NCBI GenBank assembly: GCA_036376915.1
Contig: DASUZK010000030.1
Location: 1 to 64,000, forward strand
From: VRUE01 sp036376915
Lineage (GTDB): Bacteria; Actinomycetota; Thermoleophilia; Solirubrobacterales; 70-9
Direction of reading: 5' to 3'
DNA length: 64,000 bases
The notes under the pieces are model-generated. The model saw nothing but the letters and a program-made list of their open reading frames with translations. It was not told the origin of the DNA and ran no database searches. Below are positions 58,044 to 64,000 of this stretch, in pieces. Positions within the stretch are counted from its first letter, which is position 1, and every line of letters begins with the position of its first letter. Position numbers and translations under genes: made by a program.

Positions 58044-58382
58044 TCAGCTCGCTCCGGCGACGGCGCGCTGGAGCTCTTTCTTGCTCATCTTCGAGCGACC
58101 TTCGATACCCAGCTTCTTGGCGTCGTTGTAGAGCTGTTCGCGGGTGCGGCCCCCGGGTCCGCTGCCCGAGCGCTTACCGCCACGGCTGCTCGCCGAGCGT
58201 CCGCGGGTCGAGCTGCGCGAGGACGTCTTGGTCTCACCCGACCGCGCCTTTTCCTTGTTCACGGCACGCGCCGCGATCTCCTCCGCCCGGCTTTCCGACC
58301 GTCCCGCTTCCTTCTCGCTCTTCTTGATGTGCTCGTACTGGCGAGCTCGTTTCGTGCCTTTTTTCACTCCACGCGGGGGCAT
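58044..58382 (-). CDS. Small basic protein with Rho N-terminal-like (SAP-type) domain
   Basis: A 112-residue protein. The first 75 residues are very rich in Lys, Arg and Ser ('RGVKKGTKRARQYEHIKKSE') and probably disordered and nucleic-acid-binding. The last 35 ('RTREQLYNDAKKLGIEGRSK', 'MSKKELQRAVAG') form the helix-extended-loop-helix of Rho_N/SAP domains. Such stress proteins are common in actinobacteria; a DNA-binding role is inference. A GGGTAT promoter element lies about 31-36 nt upstream. Confidence 0.78.
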   Translation of the reverse strand: MPPRGVKKGTKRARQYEHIKKSEKEAGRSESRAEEIAARAVNKEKARSGETKTSSRSSTRGRSASSRGGKRSGSGPGGRTREQLYNDAKKLGIEGRSKMSKKELQRAVAGAS

Positions 58383-58412
58383 GGGGCTGGCTCCTTTCGT
58401 TCAGCTAGCCCA

Positions 58413-58438
58413 ATACCCGAGGAAGCGACGAGCTAAGC
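58413..58438 (-). promoter_or_regulatory. Possible SigB-like promoter of the Rho_N-like operon
   Basis: On the minus strand GCTT (58438-58435) and GGGTAT (58418-58413) are 16 nt apart. The -10 part is a perfect match to the SigB-type consensus; the -35 part is weaker. Confidence 0.4.
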
Positions 58439-58615
58439 AATCGGTCGAAGCGGAGGATTAGCCCGCCAAATAGCGGGAATAGCAAGAAGGGAGAGGGAAC
58501 TTGCGCGGTTGAGCGCCTTCGCCGCGCCTCTCTTTCAGTGCGATGCCACGAAAGATCGCGCAAAGCGTCGGCTTTCAGGTTCAGGCCGGCTCGGCCCCCA
58601 CAGGAGGAGAGTGCA

Positions 58616-59164
58616 ATGGCTCAGACAAAAACCAAAAAAGCGAAAAGCTCGAGCAAATCGAAATCGAGGGCAAGTAGCGGTAGTGCAAAAGCAAAAGCCC
58701 CGCGCAAACCGAAAGCGACGAAGAGGCCCCAGCGGCCCCGGCATTCGGGTAATGGGTCGAAAGCGACCTCGCACAACGGGATCTCAAATGGGATCGAGGG
58801 AGGCGCCAAGGCCGCACGAGACGCGGTGCGCAGCGCCGGGAAAGACGCTGCCCACGTCGCGAACAAAGCGAAGGTCCCTCTCCTTGCCGGCGGGGCCGCC
58901 TTGGTCGGCACCGTGGGTGGGGTCGTCCTCGGATCGACCCATTCCGGGGACAAGGTTCTGGGAATCAGCCTGCCGAAGCGCAAGCGAGTCAGGGTCCGCT
59001 CCAAAGATCTCGCGAAGGCCGCGAAGGGGGTTGGCCGCTTTGGCAACAACGTCGGAGAGCTGGGAGCGGAGCTCAGGCGAGTGCGGCAAGGGCTTGCCAG
59101 CGACAACGAGAAGCAGAACTCGCCGCTCGAGGTCCTCCTCAAGGGGCTGACGACTCGGCGTTAG
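58616..59164 (+). CDS. Lys/Ala-rich basic protein with one hydrophobic segment
   Basis: A 182-residue protein. Residues 1-50 are almost all Lys, Ser, Ala, Arg and Pro, like histone-H1-type tails. A glycine-rich hydrophobic segment follows ('VPLLAGGAALVGTVGGVVLG', about 97-116), then a basic, amphipathic helix region ('RSKDLAKAAKGVGRFGNNVG'). It may bridge nucleoid and membrane; the function is not known. CAGGAGGA is 8 nt before the ATG. Local GC is lower in the tail because of AAA/AAG codons. Confidence 0.75.
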   Translation: MAQTKTKKAKSSSKSKSRASSGSAKAKAPRKPKATKRPQRPRHSGNGSKATSHNGISNGIEGGAKAARDAVRSAGKDAAHVANKAKVPLLAGGAALVGTVGGVVLGSTHSGDKVLGISLPKRKRVRVRSKDLAKAAKGVGRFGNNVGELGAELRRVRQGLASDNEKQNSPLEVLLKGLTTRR

Positions 59165-59180
59165 GCCGCCGGGATCGACT

Positions 59181-59435
59181 GTGAGCGCAAACGACGACGG
59201 CACGATCGGGGTCGATGGGACGATCGAGTGGCGCAATGGGGAAGGTGAGCCGCATCGCGCCGACGGTCCCGCCCGCGTCTTCCCCAGCGGGCGCCAGGAG
59301 TGGTATCGCCACGGTCGCCTACACCGCGAGAACGGCCCCGCTGTCGAACATGCCAACGGCTCCGTCAAGTACTACGTCGACGGCGTTCGTCATCGCGAAG
59401 GTGCTCGAAGCGGCCAGCCGCCGCAAAAACGGTGA
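59181..59435 (+). CDS. Small MORN/YwqK-like repeat protein
   Basis: An 84-residue protein with three or so repeats of the type 'G..HR.DGPA.V.P.G...WY..G' ('EGEPHRADGPARVFPSGRQE', 'WYRHGRLHRENGPAVEHANG', 'VKYYVDGVRHREG'). The pattern occurs in MORN-like and YwqK antitoxin-component proteins. The start is a GTG at 59181, 16 nt after the preceding stop. No toxin partner is visible, so a toxin-antitoxin role is not supported. Confidence 0.68.
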   Translation: MSANDDGTIGVDGTIEWRNGEGEPHRADGPARVFPSGRQEWYRHGRLHRENGPAVEHANGSVKYYVDGVRHREGARSGQPPQKR

Positions 59436-59451
59436 GAAACGCTTGCAAACT

Positions 59452-59457
59452 GGGTAG
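59452..59457 (+). promoter_or_regulatory. GGGTAG -10-like element
   Basis: A GGGTAG hexamer 34 nt before the small membrane protein gene repeats the -10 box seen at three other stress genes. No clear GTTT lies at the right distance (GGTGA is closest). Confidence 0.35.
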
Positions 59458-59490
59458 GCGAAGAACGGGCCAACCAAAAAGGAGAGCGGC

Positions 59491-59709
59491 GTGTACGTGA
59501 TTCCAATCATCGTCCTTGCAATCGTGATCGCGATCGGCGCCGCTTGGTCGCCGATCTTCGCTTTGATCGTCGCGGTGCCCCTGTTCCTGCTTTTCCTCGC
59601 CTATGTGGGCTTCAGCCGTCGTGCCGACCAGAAAGCGCCCACTCCTAGCGGTGCCCCCGTTTCCGGCGAGGGAGAAGGCGGCGGCGTCTGGGGCGAGAAG
59701 AAAGCCTGA
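59491..59709 (+). CDS. Small membrane protein
   Basis: A 72-residue protein with two hydrophobic segments ('VIPIIVLAIVIAIGAAWSPI' and 'FALIVAVPLFLLFLAYVGFS') and a hydrophilic, Gly-rich tail. It starts at a GTG with AAGGAGAG 4 nt upstream. It is probably co-transcribed with the CDGSH gene 14 nt downstream. The function is unknown. Confidence 0.7.
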   Translation: MYVIPIIVLAIVIAIGAAWSPIFALIVAVPLFLLFLAYVGFSRRADQKAPTPSGAPVSGEGEGGGVWGEKKA

Positions 59710-59723
59710 GTGGCAGAGCCAGG

Positions 59724-60029
59724 ATGGCCGACGCCCAGGCAAAGATCACTCCCTACCGTGACGGCCCCTATCTGGTGCGCGGTCTCTTCTCGATCGTCGA
59801 CCAAAACGGCGACGAGATCGAGGTCAAACGCAGGATCGTCGCTCTCTGTCGCTGCGGGCGCTCACAGGTCCGTCCTTTTTGCGATGGCACTCACAAGGCG
59901 ATCGGCTTCCGGGCGGACAGTGGCCCCGTTGTGAGCAGCGAGGGCGCCGGCGTGGCGGACGCGCAAGCGCCGCAGCGGCGTCGCGGAACGACGAAGACGC
60001 CGTTTCCCATAGGGGACACCCCCTCGTAG
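59724..60029 (+). CDS. CDGSH iron-sulfur protein
   Basis: A 101-residue protein with one CDGSH-type motif 'CRCGRSQVRPFCDGTH' (three Cys and one His binding a labile [2Fe-2S] cluster), preceded by the usual 'ITPYRDGPYLVRG' beta region. It is probably a redox or cluster-transfer protein in stress. Its 3' part overlaps the opposite-strand glycosyltransferase reading frame by 168 nt; the C-terminal 30 residues are low-complexity. Confidence 0.87.
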   Translation: MADAQAKITPYRDGPYLVRGLFSIVDQNGDEIEVKRRIVALCRCGRSQVRPFCDGTHKAIGFRADSGPVVSSEGAGVADAQAPQRRRGTTKTPFPIGDTPS

Positions 60030-60941
60030 CTTCGCCCCCAGCGCGAGCCAAGAGCAAAGCGAGCGCTCCGCCAACCAGAGAGGCGCCATCAGTGAGCCGC
60101 TCGGCGGGAAGCGCGTTGCCCCGCCCGCCTTCCTACGGCCGATCTCCGCGATCAGCATCGAACCCATCGCCCCGAGGACCAGACGACGGGCACCATCCCT
60201 TCGTCGTGCCGAGTGGACCGCAACGGGGCCCAAGGCGAGAAAGATCGACATGCGAGCTGGGATCGCGAAATCGTCGTAGGCCTGTCGGACCCGCTGGGAG
60301 AGGAAGTGGGCCGCACTGGGCGGCCTCCTCGCCACGTAGAGGTCCAGCGGCGTAGCGACACGGCCGCCGGCGGCGCGGATCGTCCGCATCAGCTCCAAGT
60401 TCTCGAAGAGAGCATCGCCGTCGTAACCGCCCGTCACCAGAATGGCGCGGCGGCGAACAGCGAGGGTGCCGGGGAAGTCGCCGACGGGAAACGCGGGATC
60501 GCCCGTGAAGACGCGATTCAGCAGCGAGCGCGCGGTATCCCAGCGAGCGTGCCAGGACAGCTCGTCGAAGTAATTCTGAGGCCGTACGAGATCTGCGTCC
60601 GCAAGCAGTCGCACGGTGCGACGTAGGCTCGAAAGGTCATACCGCACGTCATCGTCCGCGAAGACGACCAGCTCTCCCGAGCACTCGCGTACCCCCGTGA
60701 GAACCCCGTTCACCTTGCCCATCCGGAAGTTCAGATCGGGATCGGGGGGCAGATGGCGAGCGAGGCCGCGCAGTGCTTCCGCGTGCTTTGCGAAGACCGG
60801 CGCGGGCGAGCCGTCGACGACGAGAATCTCGTCGGTCGCCGGGCGAATCGAGCGTAGATAGTCGCTCAGCTCCTCGATCGGGCCGGGCTCCGTCCACCGC
60901 AGCGGCAGGACGTAGGAAACGCTGGGTTCGGTCCCGCGCAT
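59862..60941 (-). CDS. Family 2 glycosyltransferase
   Basis: A 359-residue GT-A enzyme: 'VSYVLPLRWTEPGPIEELSD', 'ILVVDGSPAPVF', 'LNFRMGKVNGVLTG', the metal motif 'VFADDDVRYD', and 'GTLAVRRRAILVTGGYDGD'. Sugar donor and acceptor are unknown. I start at the ATG at 60941, 6 nt after the upstream stop; the ATG at 61001 would overlap that gene by 55 nt. The last 55 residues are antisense to the CDGSH gene, so the true functional end may be earlier, or the tail is an extension gained by loss of a stop. Confidence 0.78.
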   Translation of the reverse strand: MRGTEPSVSYVLPLRWTEPGPIEELSDYLRSIRPATDEILVVDGSPAPVFAKHAEALRGLARHLPPDPDLNFRMGKVNGVLTGVRECSGELVVFADDDVRYDLSSLRRTVRLLADADLVRPQNYFDELSWHARWDTARSLLNRVFTGDPAFPVGDFPGTLAVRRRAILVTGGYDGDALFENLELMRTIRAAGGRVATPLDLYVARRPPSAAHFLSQRVRQAYDDFAIPARMSIFLALGPVAVHSARRRDGARRLVLGAMGSMLIAEIGRRKAGGATRFPPSGSLMAPLWLAERSLCSWLALGAKLRGGVPYGKRRLRRSATPLRRLRVRHAGALAAHNGATVRPEADRLVSAIAKRTDL

Positions 60942-60946
60942 CGGGG

Positions 60947-62008
60947 TCAGGTCTCTGAGCCGGTCAGCGGTGAGCGCAGTGAGGTTCGGCCTTCCTCCCA
61001 TGCCTGCAGCAAGCGCCTGGCAAGTCGATCTTCGAGGAGGAGCAGTGCCCGGGCGCCAAAGAGGATGTCTGGGGCCAGCTCCGGCTCCTGATGCGCCAGC
61101 CCTTCGGCGAGGTCGTAGGCGGCGATGTTCTCGTGTACCGCGTCGGCCTCGACGTGCTCGTCGTAGAAGTCGGTCGCCTCGGCGTCGAAGCCGAGGCGCC
61201 TCAATGCGTTTCCATAGCGACGGTTTGGCAGCGATGAGGTCATCTCGAACATCGCCAAGTGGCCGACGATGACGCCGCGCCGACTGCGGCGCAACCCGCT
61301 CGCTGACATCAGGTTTACGGTAGCCAGCGTCTCGCCCGGAGCATGCGCGAGATACGCGTTCTCTCGATCGTCGAGCCCCAGCGCCCGCATCGTCTTGGCG
61401 AAGAGCCGTGAGTGCATCCGCTCTGGTCGGCCGCCGCCGTACTCGTCTGCCTGAACCTCGATCAGTGCCGTCTTCGCCGGCCCGTCGAGGCGCGGGATCG
61501 CCCAGCTGTGCGGATCGGACTCCTTCAGCTGGTAGAAGGAGCGGTGAACGACGAACTCGCGGAATTCCTCGATCCCAGCCTCGACCTCGAGCTGCCGCGA
61601 GAGCGAGACGCCGTCGTCCTCGGACTCGAGGCGAAAGAGCGACTCACCGATCCGTCCCGGCTCGACCCACTCGCTCGGCCCCATTTCAGCCTCCAACGCA
61701 TCGAAGAAAATCTTCTCGAGGGTCGCTCGCACCGCCAACAAGGAGGGGTCCCACTCCCAGGCAGGGTCGATATCCGCGAACGAGCGATAGTGCAGCTCGA
61801 AGCAGAGGTAGAGAGCCAGCTGTAGGTCGTCATCCCCGAGAGGGTCTTCAACGGTGGCGGCGAGACGCGTCGCCTCCTCACCGGGCTCGGCCGAAAGAGT
61901 CGCATCGCCCTGCGGAGTCGAGAGCATCCCGACAACCAGGTCACAGATCGGCCCTGCCGAGGGCAACGCCGTGCTTGATTCGACTTGCTTCTCCGCGACT
62001 CGCATCAT
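60947..62008 (-). CDS. Iron-containing redox enzyme (heme oxygenase-like diiron family)
   Basis: A 353-residue helical protein of the heme-oxygenase-like diiron oxidase type. Conserved-looking metal segments are 'ALYLCFELHYRSFADID', 'IEVQADEYGGGRPERMHSRL' and 'FYDEHVEADAVHENIAAYDL', which together supply the Glu, His and Asp ligands. Related enzymes perform N-oxygenation or C-C cleavage. The neighbours are a glycosyltransferase (5-nt gap) and a YbdK-type ligase. This suggests a small biosynthetic unit, but no product can be named. Confidence 0.83.
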   Translation of the reverse strand: MMRVAEKQVESSTALPSAGPICDLVVGMLSTPQGDATLSAEPGEEATRLAATVEDPLGDDDLQLALYLCFELHYRSFADIDPAWEWDPSLLAVRATLEKIFFDALEAEMGPSEWVEPGRIGESLFRLESEDDGVSLSRQLEVEAGIEEFREFVVHRSFYQLKESDPHSWAIPRLDGPAKTALIEVQADEYGGGRPERMHSRLFAKTMRALGLDDRENAYLAHAPGETLATVNLMSASGLRRSRRGVIVGHLAMFEMTSSLPNRRYGNALRRLGFDAEATDFYDEHVEADAVHENIAAYDLAEGLAHQEPELAPDILFGARALLLLEDRLARRLLQAWEEGRTSLRSPLTGSET

Positions 62009-62070
62009 CTAGTCGTTTCCCCGCGTGGGCCTTCGGAAAACAACGCCCATACCCCCTCTGCCCCCGATGG

Positions 62071-63168
62071 TCAGCTCGTACGCTCCGCGAGGTGGCTCAA
62101 CAGGCCCTTCATCCCGGCCTTCCGGTGGACACGACGCTGCTCGTCAGCCCCATTGCCTTCGCGCAAGATCCGCTCGATCTCCGTCAGGGCCGCCTCGCTG
62201 CCGAGCTCCTGTGCATAGGGCCGGACCGAGTCGAGCGCCCGGCGACAAACCTCCCGCGCCGGTTCGGGCGCCGCCGAGTCGAGCAGGATCTCGGCGTCGA
62301 GGCCGTGGCTCGCGGCCTGGAAGTAGGACTCCTCCAGGGCCTCGCGTGAGAGATCGACGTCGCTTGGGTCGGCAAGCTCCCTCGCGGCAATCGCCTGAAC
62401 CAGCGCCGCGATCGCGCTGGAGCCGACGGCGTCCATCTGCACGTCCACGGCCCTCACCTCGACCGTGCCGAGCTGAGGGTGAGGCCGAACGTCCCACCAG
62501 ATATGGGTGTAGTCGTCCACCCCGGCCGCGGAGATCAGCTGGTTGGCGACCCGGCAGAAGTCCTCATAGTCCCGGAATTCCCTCGGCACCTGGAAGCGCG
62601 GGTAACCGCGCACGATCGAGGTACGGGCACTGGCGTGGCCGGAGTCGGCGTTGTCCTGAAAGGGCGAGTTAGCACTGAGGGCCTGTAGGACCGGGAGGTA
62701 GAGGCGAAAGGCATTCGCCAGGCGAACCGCGGTATCGGGATCGGGAATGCCGACGTGGACGTGCAGCCCACAAGGGGGCGTCCTGAGAAGGTTGCCGAAG
62801 TCCTCGCGGACGACTTCGTAACGCGGGCTGGAGACGAGCATCGGCTCGCTTGCGCTAGCCGGGTATAGACCGGCACCGAGCATGCGAAAACCCTTGGTGG
62901 CAATCGTGCGACGCAGCTCACCCAGCTCCGCCAATACGTCATCCGCTCCGTGGCAGACCCCTGTCTTCAACTCGATCTGTTCCGCGAAGATCTCGGTGGA
63001 GATGCGCTCTGCCGCGGAGCCCGAGACCCGCTCGAGAACCAACTCGCCCTCCGCGACCAACTGGTGCCGCTCGTCGACCAGCAAAAGCTCCTCCTCGACG
63101 CCGAGCGAGAGCGGCGGGGAGCTGCCGAACTTGTGGTCGTAGAGATCCGATGCGGCCTCTCCCTTCAT
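62071..63168 (-). CDS. ybdK: YbdK-family glutamate-cysteine ligase/carboxylate-amine ligase
   Basis: ATP-grasp-like ligase of the GCS2 family, 365 residues. Motifs seen are 'SLGVEEELLLVD', 'EQIELKTGVC', 'CGLHVHVGIPD', 'HIWWDVRPHPQLGTVEVRAV' and 'AARELADPSD'. Members join glutamate to cysteine or another amine. In actinobacteria they are often orphan enzymes beside stress genes, because mycothiol replaces glutathione. I chose the ATG at 63168; the longer frame to 63330 adds Arg-rich non-domain sequence. Bases 63169-63368, before the recombinase gene, hold no gene I can support. Confidence 0.88.
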   Translation of the reverse strand: MKGEAASDLYDHKFGSSPPLSLGVEEELLLVDERHQLVAEGELVLERVSGSAAERISTEIFAEQIELKTGVCHGADDVLAELGELRRTIATKGFRMLGAGLYPASASEPMLVSSPRYEVVREDFGNLLRTPPCGLHVHVGIPDPDTAVRLANAFRLYLPVLQALSANSPFQDNADSGHASARTSIVRGYPRFQVPREFRDYEDFCRVANQLISAAGVDDYTHIWWDVRPHPQLGTVEVRAVDVQMDAVGSSAIAALVQAIAARELADPSDVDLSREALEESYFQAASHGLDAEILLDSAAPEPAREVCRRALDSVRPYAQELGSEAALTEIERILREGNGADEQRRVHRKAGMKGLLSHLAERTS

Positions 63169-63368
63169 GACAGGTAGATGCCCCACCACGCGAACGGCGA
63201 AACGTCGCGTCTTTCGATCGCACGCCTCGGCACGATCGCGCTCCTCTTCGCGCTTCCCGTCACCCGACCCGCGACACCTGCACGAGTTCACCCGTAGATC
63301 GAGGCGGATGCGGTGTGGACCGATCCGCAAACAGCTTGGTTCGCCGATAGTTGGGATAGAGGATCCGA

Positions 63369-64000
63369 TTGCAGATACACAAAGCCCGCACGCGGTACGT
63401 CCGCTGGCTGCGCGCGACCAAAGACCTGTCGCCCCACACGATCCGAGCCTACGAGGGAGACCTATCCAGCTTCGAGCGATACCTCGGTGCTCGCGTCGAC
63501 GTCGGCAAGATCGGCCAAGACGACCTCGTCTCCTTCCTGGAGAGCCAGAAGGAGGCGGGTCTCTCTCCCGCCTCGCTAAGGCGTCGGGCTTCAGCCCTGC
63601 GCGGCTTCTGTCGCTGGATGGTCTCCCAGGATCTCGTCGAGGCCGACCCCTGGAGTGGCGCGCGCGTCACACTTGGCCGGTCTCGGAAATTACCGCGGGC
63701 ACTGCCGGCACATGAACTCGATCGGCTCCTCGCTTTTCTGAAGCTCGCAGCTGGAGTCGATGTACGGCACCCAGTGGAGCCCGCCTTGGTCCGGGAGAGA
63801 CCTCACGAGTCGACGACTCTTCTCGCCGTGGCCCTAATGGTGGCTACCGGAGTGCGGGTCCACGAGGTCGTCGGCATCAGATGCCCAGACGTAGACCTTC
63901 CCGCCCGGACCATGCGACTGACCGGCAAGGGGCGCCGAGAGCGCCACGTCTTCCTGACCAACGACTGGATCACCGATTTCACAAGCGCGTACATCAAGAC
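63369..64000 (+). CDS. Tyrosine recombinase (XerC/XerD-like), cut by the window end
   Basis: About 210 residues are visible from a TTG at 63369, with GAGGA 5 nt upstream. The N-terminal core-binding domain is clear ('RYVRWLRATKDLSPHTIRAY', 'EGDLSSFERYLGARVDVGKI', 'SLRRRASALRGFCRWMVSQD'). The catalytic domain starts at 'LPRALPAHELDRLLAFLKLA' and contains the first catalytic Arg in 'MVATGVRVHEVVGIRCPDVD', then 'TGKGRRERHVFLTNDW' with the Lys. The His-x-x-Arg and Tyr lie beyond the window. It uses an in-frame TTA Leu codon at 63690-63692. It may be chromosomal XerC-like or an element integrase at the edge of the stress/accessory region. Confidence 0.85.
   Translation, partial: MQIHKARTRYVRWLRATKDLSPHTIRAYEGDLSSFERYLGARVDVGKIGQDDLVSFLESQKEAGLSPASLRRRASALRGFCRWMVSQDLVEADPWSGARVTLGRSRKLPRALPAHELDRLLAFLKLAAGVDVRHPVEPALVRERPHESTTLLAVALMVATGVRVHEVVGIRCPDVDLPARTMRLTGKGRRERHVFLTNDWITDFTSAYIK

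Noticed and set aside
59181..59435. Antitoxin of a toxin-antitoxin pair
   Set aside because: Repeats resemble the YwqK type, but no toxin-like gene is adjacent and the flanking genes are stress proteins.
1..64000. CRISPR arrays, rRNA genes, transposases, riboswitch leaders
   Set aside because: No regularly spaced repeats, rRNA-like stretches, transposase domains or long structured leaders were seen on reading both strands.

Overview
The window is high-GC actinobacterial chromosome. Several traits suggest the class Thermoleophilia (Solirubrobacterales-like): secreted NHL/fibronectin-like proteins with 'VNPNG...TTYRFEYGTT' repeats, F420-dependent and DUF892-type stress proteins, and genes that appear leaderless. 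The taxonomic call is inference. The left end cuts a palindromic repeat and the right end cuts a tyrosine recombinase gene.

Layout. 1-2.7 kb: palindromic repeats, an ArsR-type regulator, a small winged-helix protein, a secreted RTX-like protein and a beta-carbonic anhydrase. 2.7-4.2 kb: a PQQ-type propeller lipoprotein with its own promoter. 4.2-12.8 kb: the most unusual locus, a one-strand operon-like array. In transcription order it holds an orphan tRNA (anticodon UAA, short variable arm), an arginyl-tRNA synthetase paralogue that has lost arginine-binding residues, an aminodeoxychorismate synthase, a GNAT acyltransferase, a histone-deacetylase-fold amidohydrolase, a chorismate mutase-cytochrome P450 fusion and an MbtG-like flavin N-monooxygenase. 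My reading is that it makes a chorismate-derived amino acid or amine that is loaded on its own tRNA, either for tRNA-dependent biosynthesis or for incorporation into protein. 12.9-25 kb: a thiolase-like protein, a secreted Rhs protein, an alpha/beta hydrolase, a PEP mutase-family protein, an MMPL transporter, an AHSA1 protein and an NHL-repeat secreted protein.

25-33.4 kb: formaldehyde/formate oxidation (class III alcohol dehydrogenase plus NAD formate dehydrogenase), a BASS transporter with a lipoprotein, and a beta-oxidation operon (thiolase, FadB-type enzyme, acyl-CoA dehydrogenase) divergent from a TetR regulator. 33.5-46.6 kb: mixed metabolism, including a DUF2855 protein, trypsin-like protease, Baeyer-Villiger monooxygenase, glutamate decarboxylase, 1-Cys peroxiredoxin, a cNMP-binding/thioredoxin-reductase-like fusion, a canonical P450 and an acylphosphatase-LigD phosphoesterase fusion.

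46.6-64 kb: a stress and accessory region with a Fic protein, topoisomerase IB, YihY, a zinc dehydrogenase, an SDR-DUF892 fusion, STAS, CsbD, CDGSH, small basic or helical proteins, a heme-oxygenase-like diiron enzyme and a YbdK-type ligase. Several of these genes share a GTTT-N14/15-GGGTA-type promoter, as expected for a SigB-like stress regulon. The region ends in a tyrosine recombinase.

Many genes overlap by 4 bp or abut, so operons are common. I saw no CRISPR array, rRNA gene or transposase.
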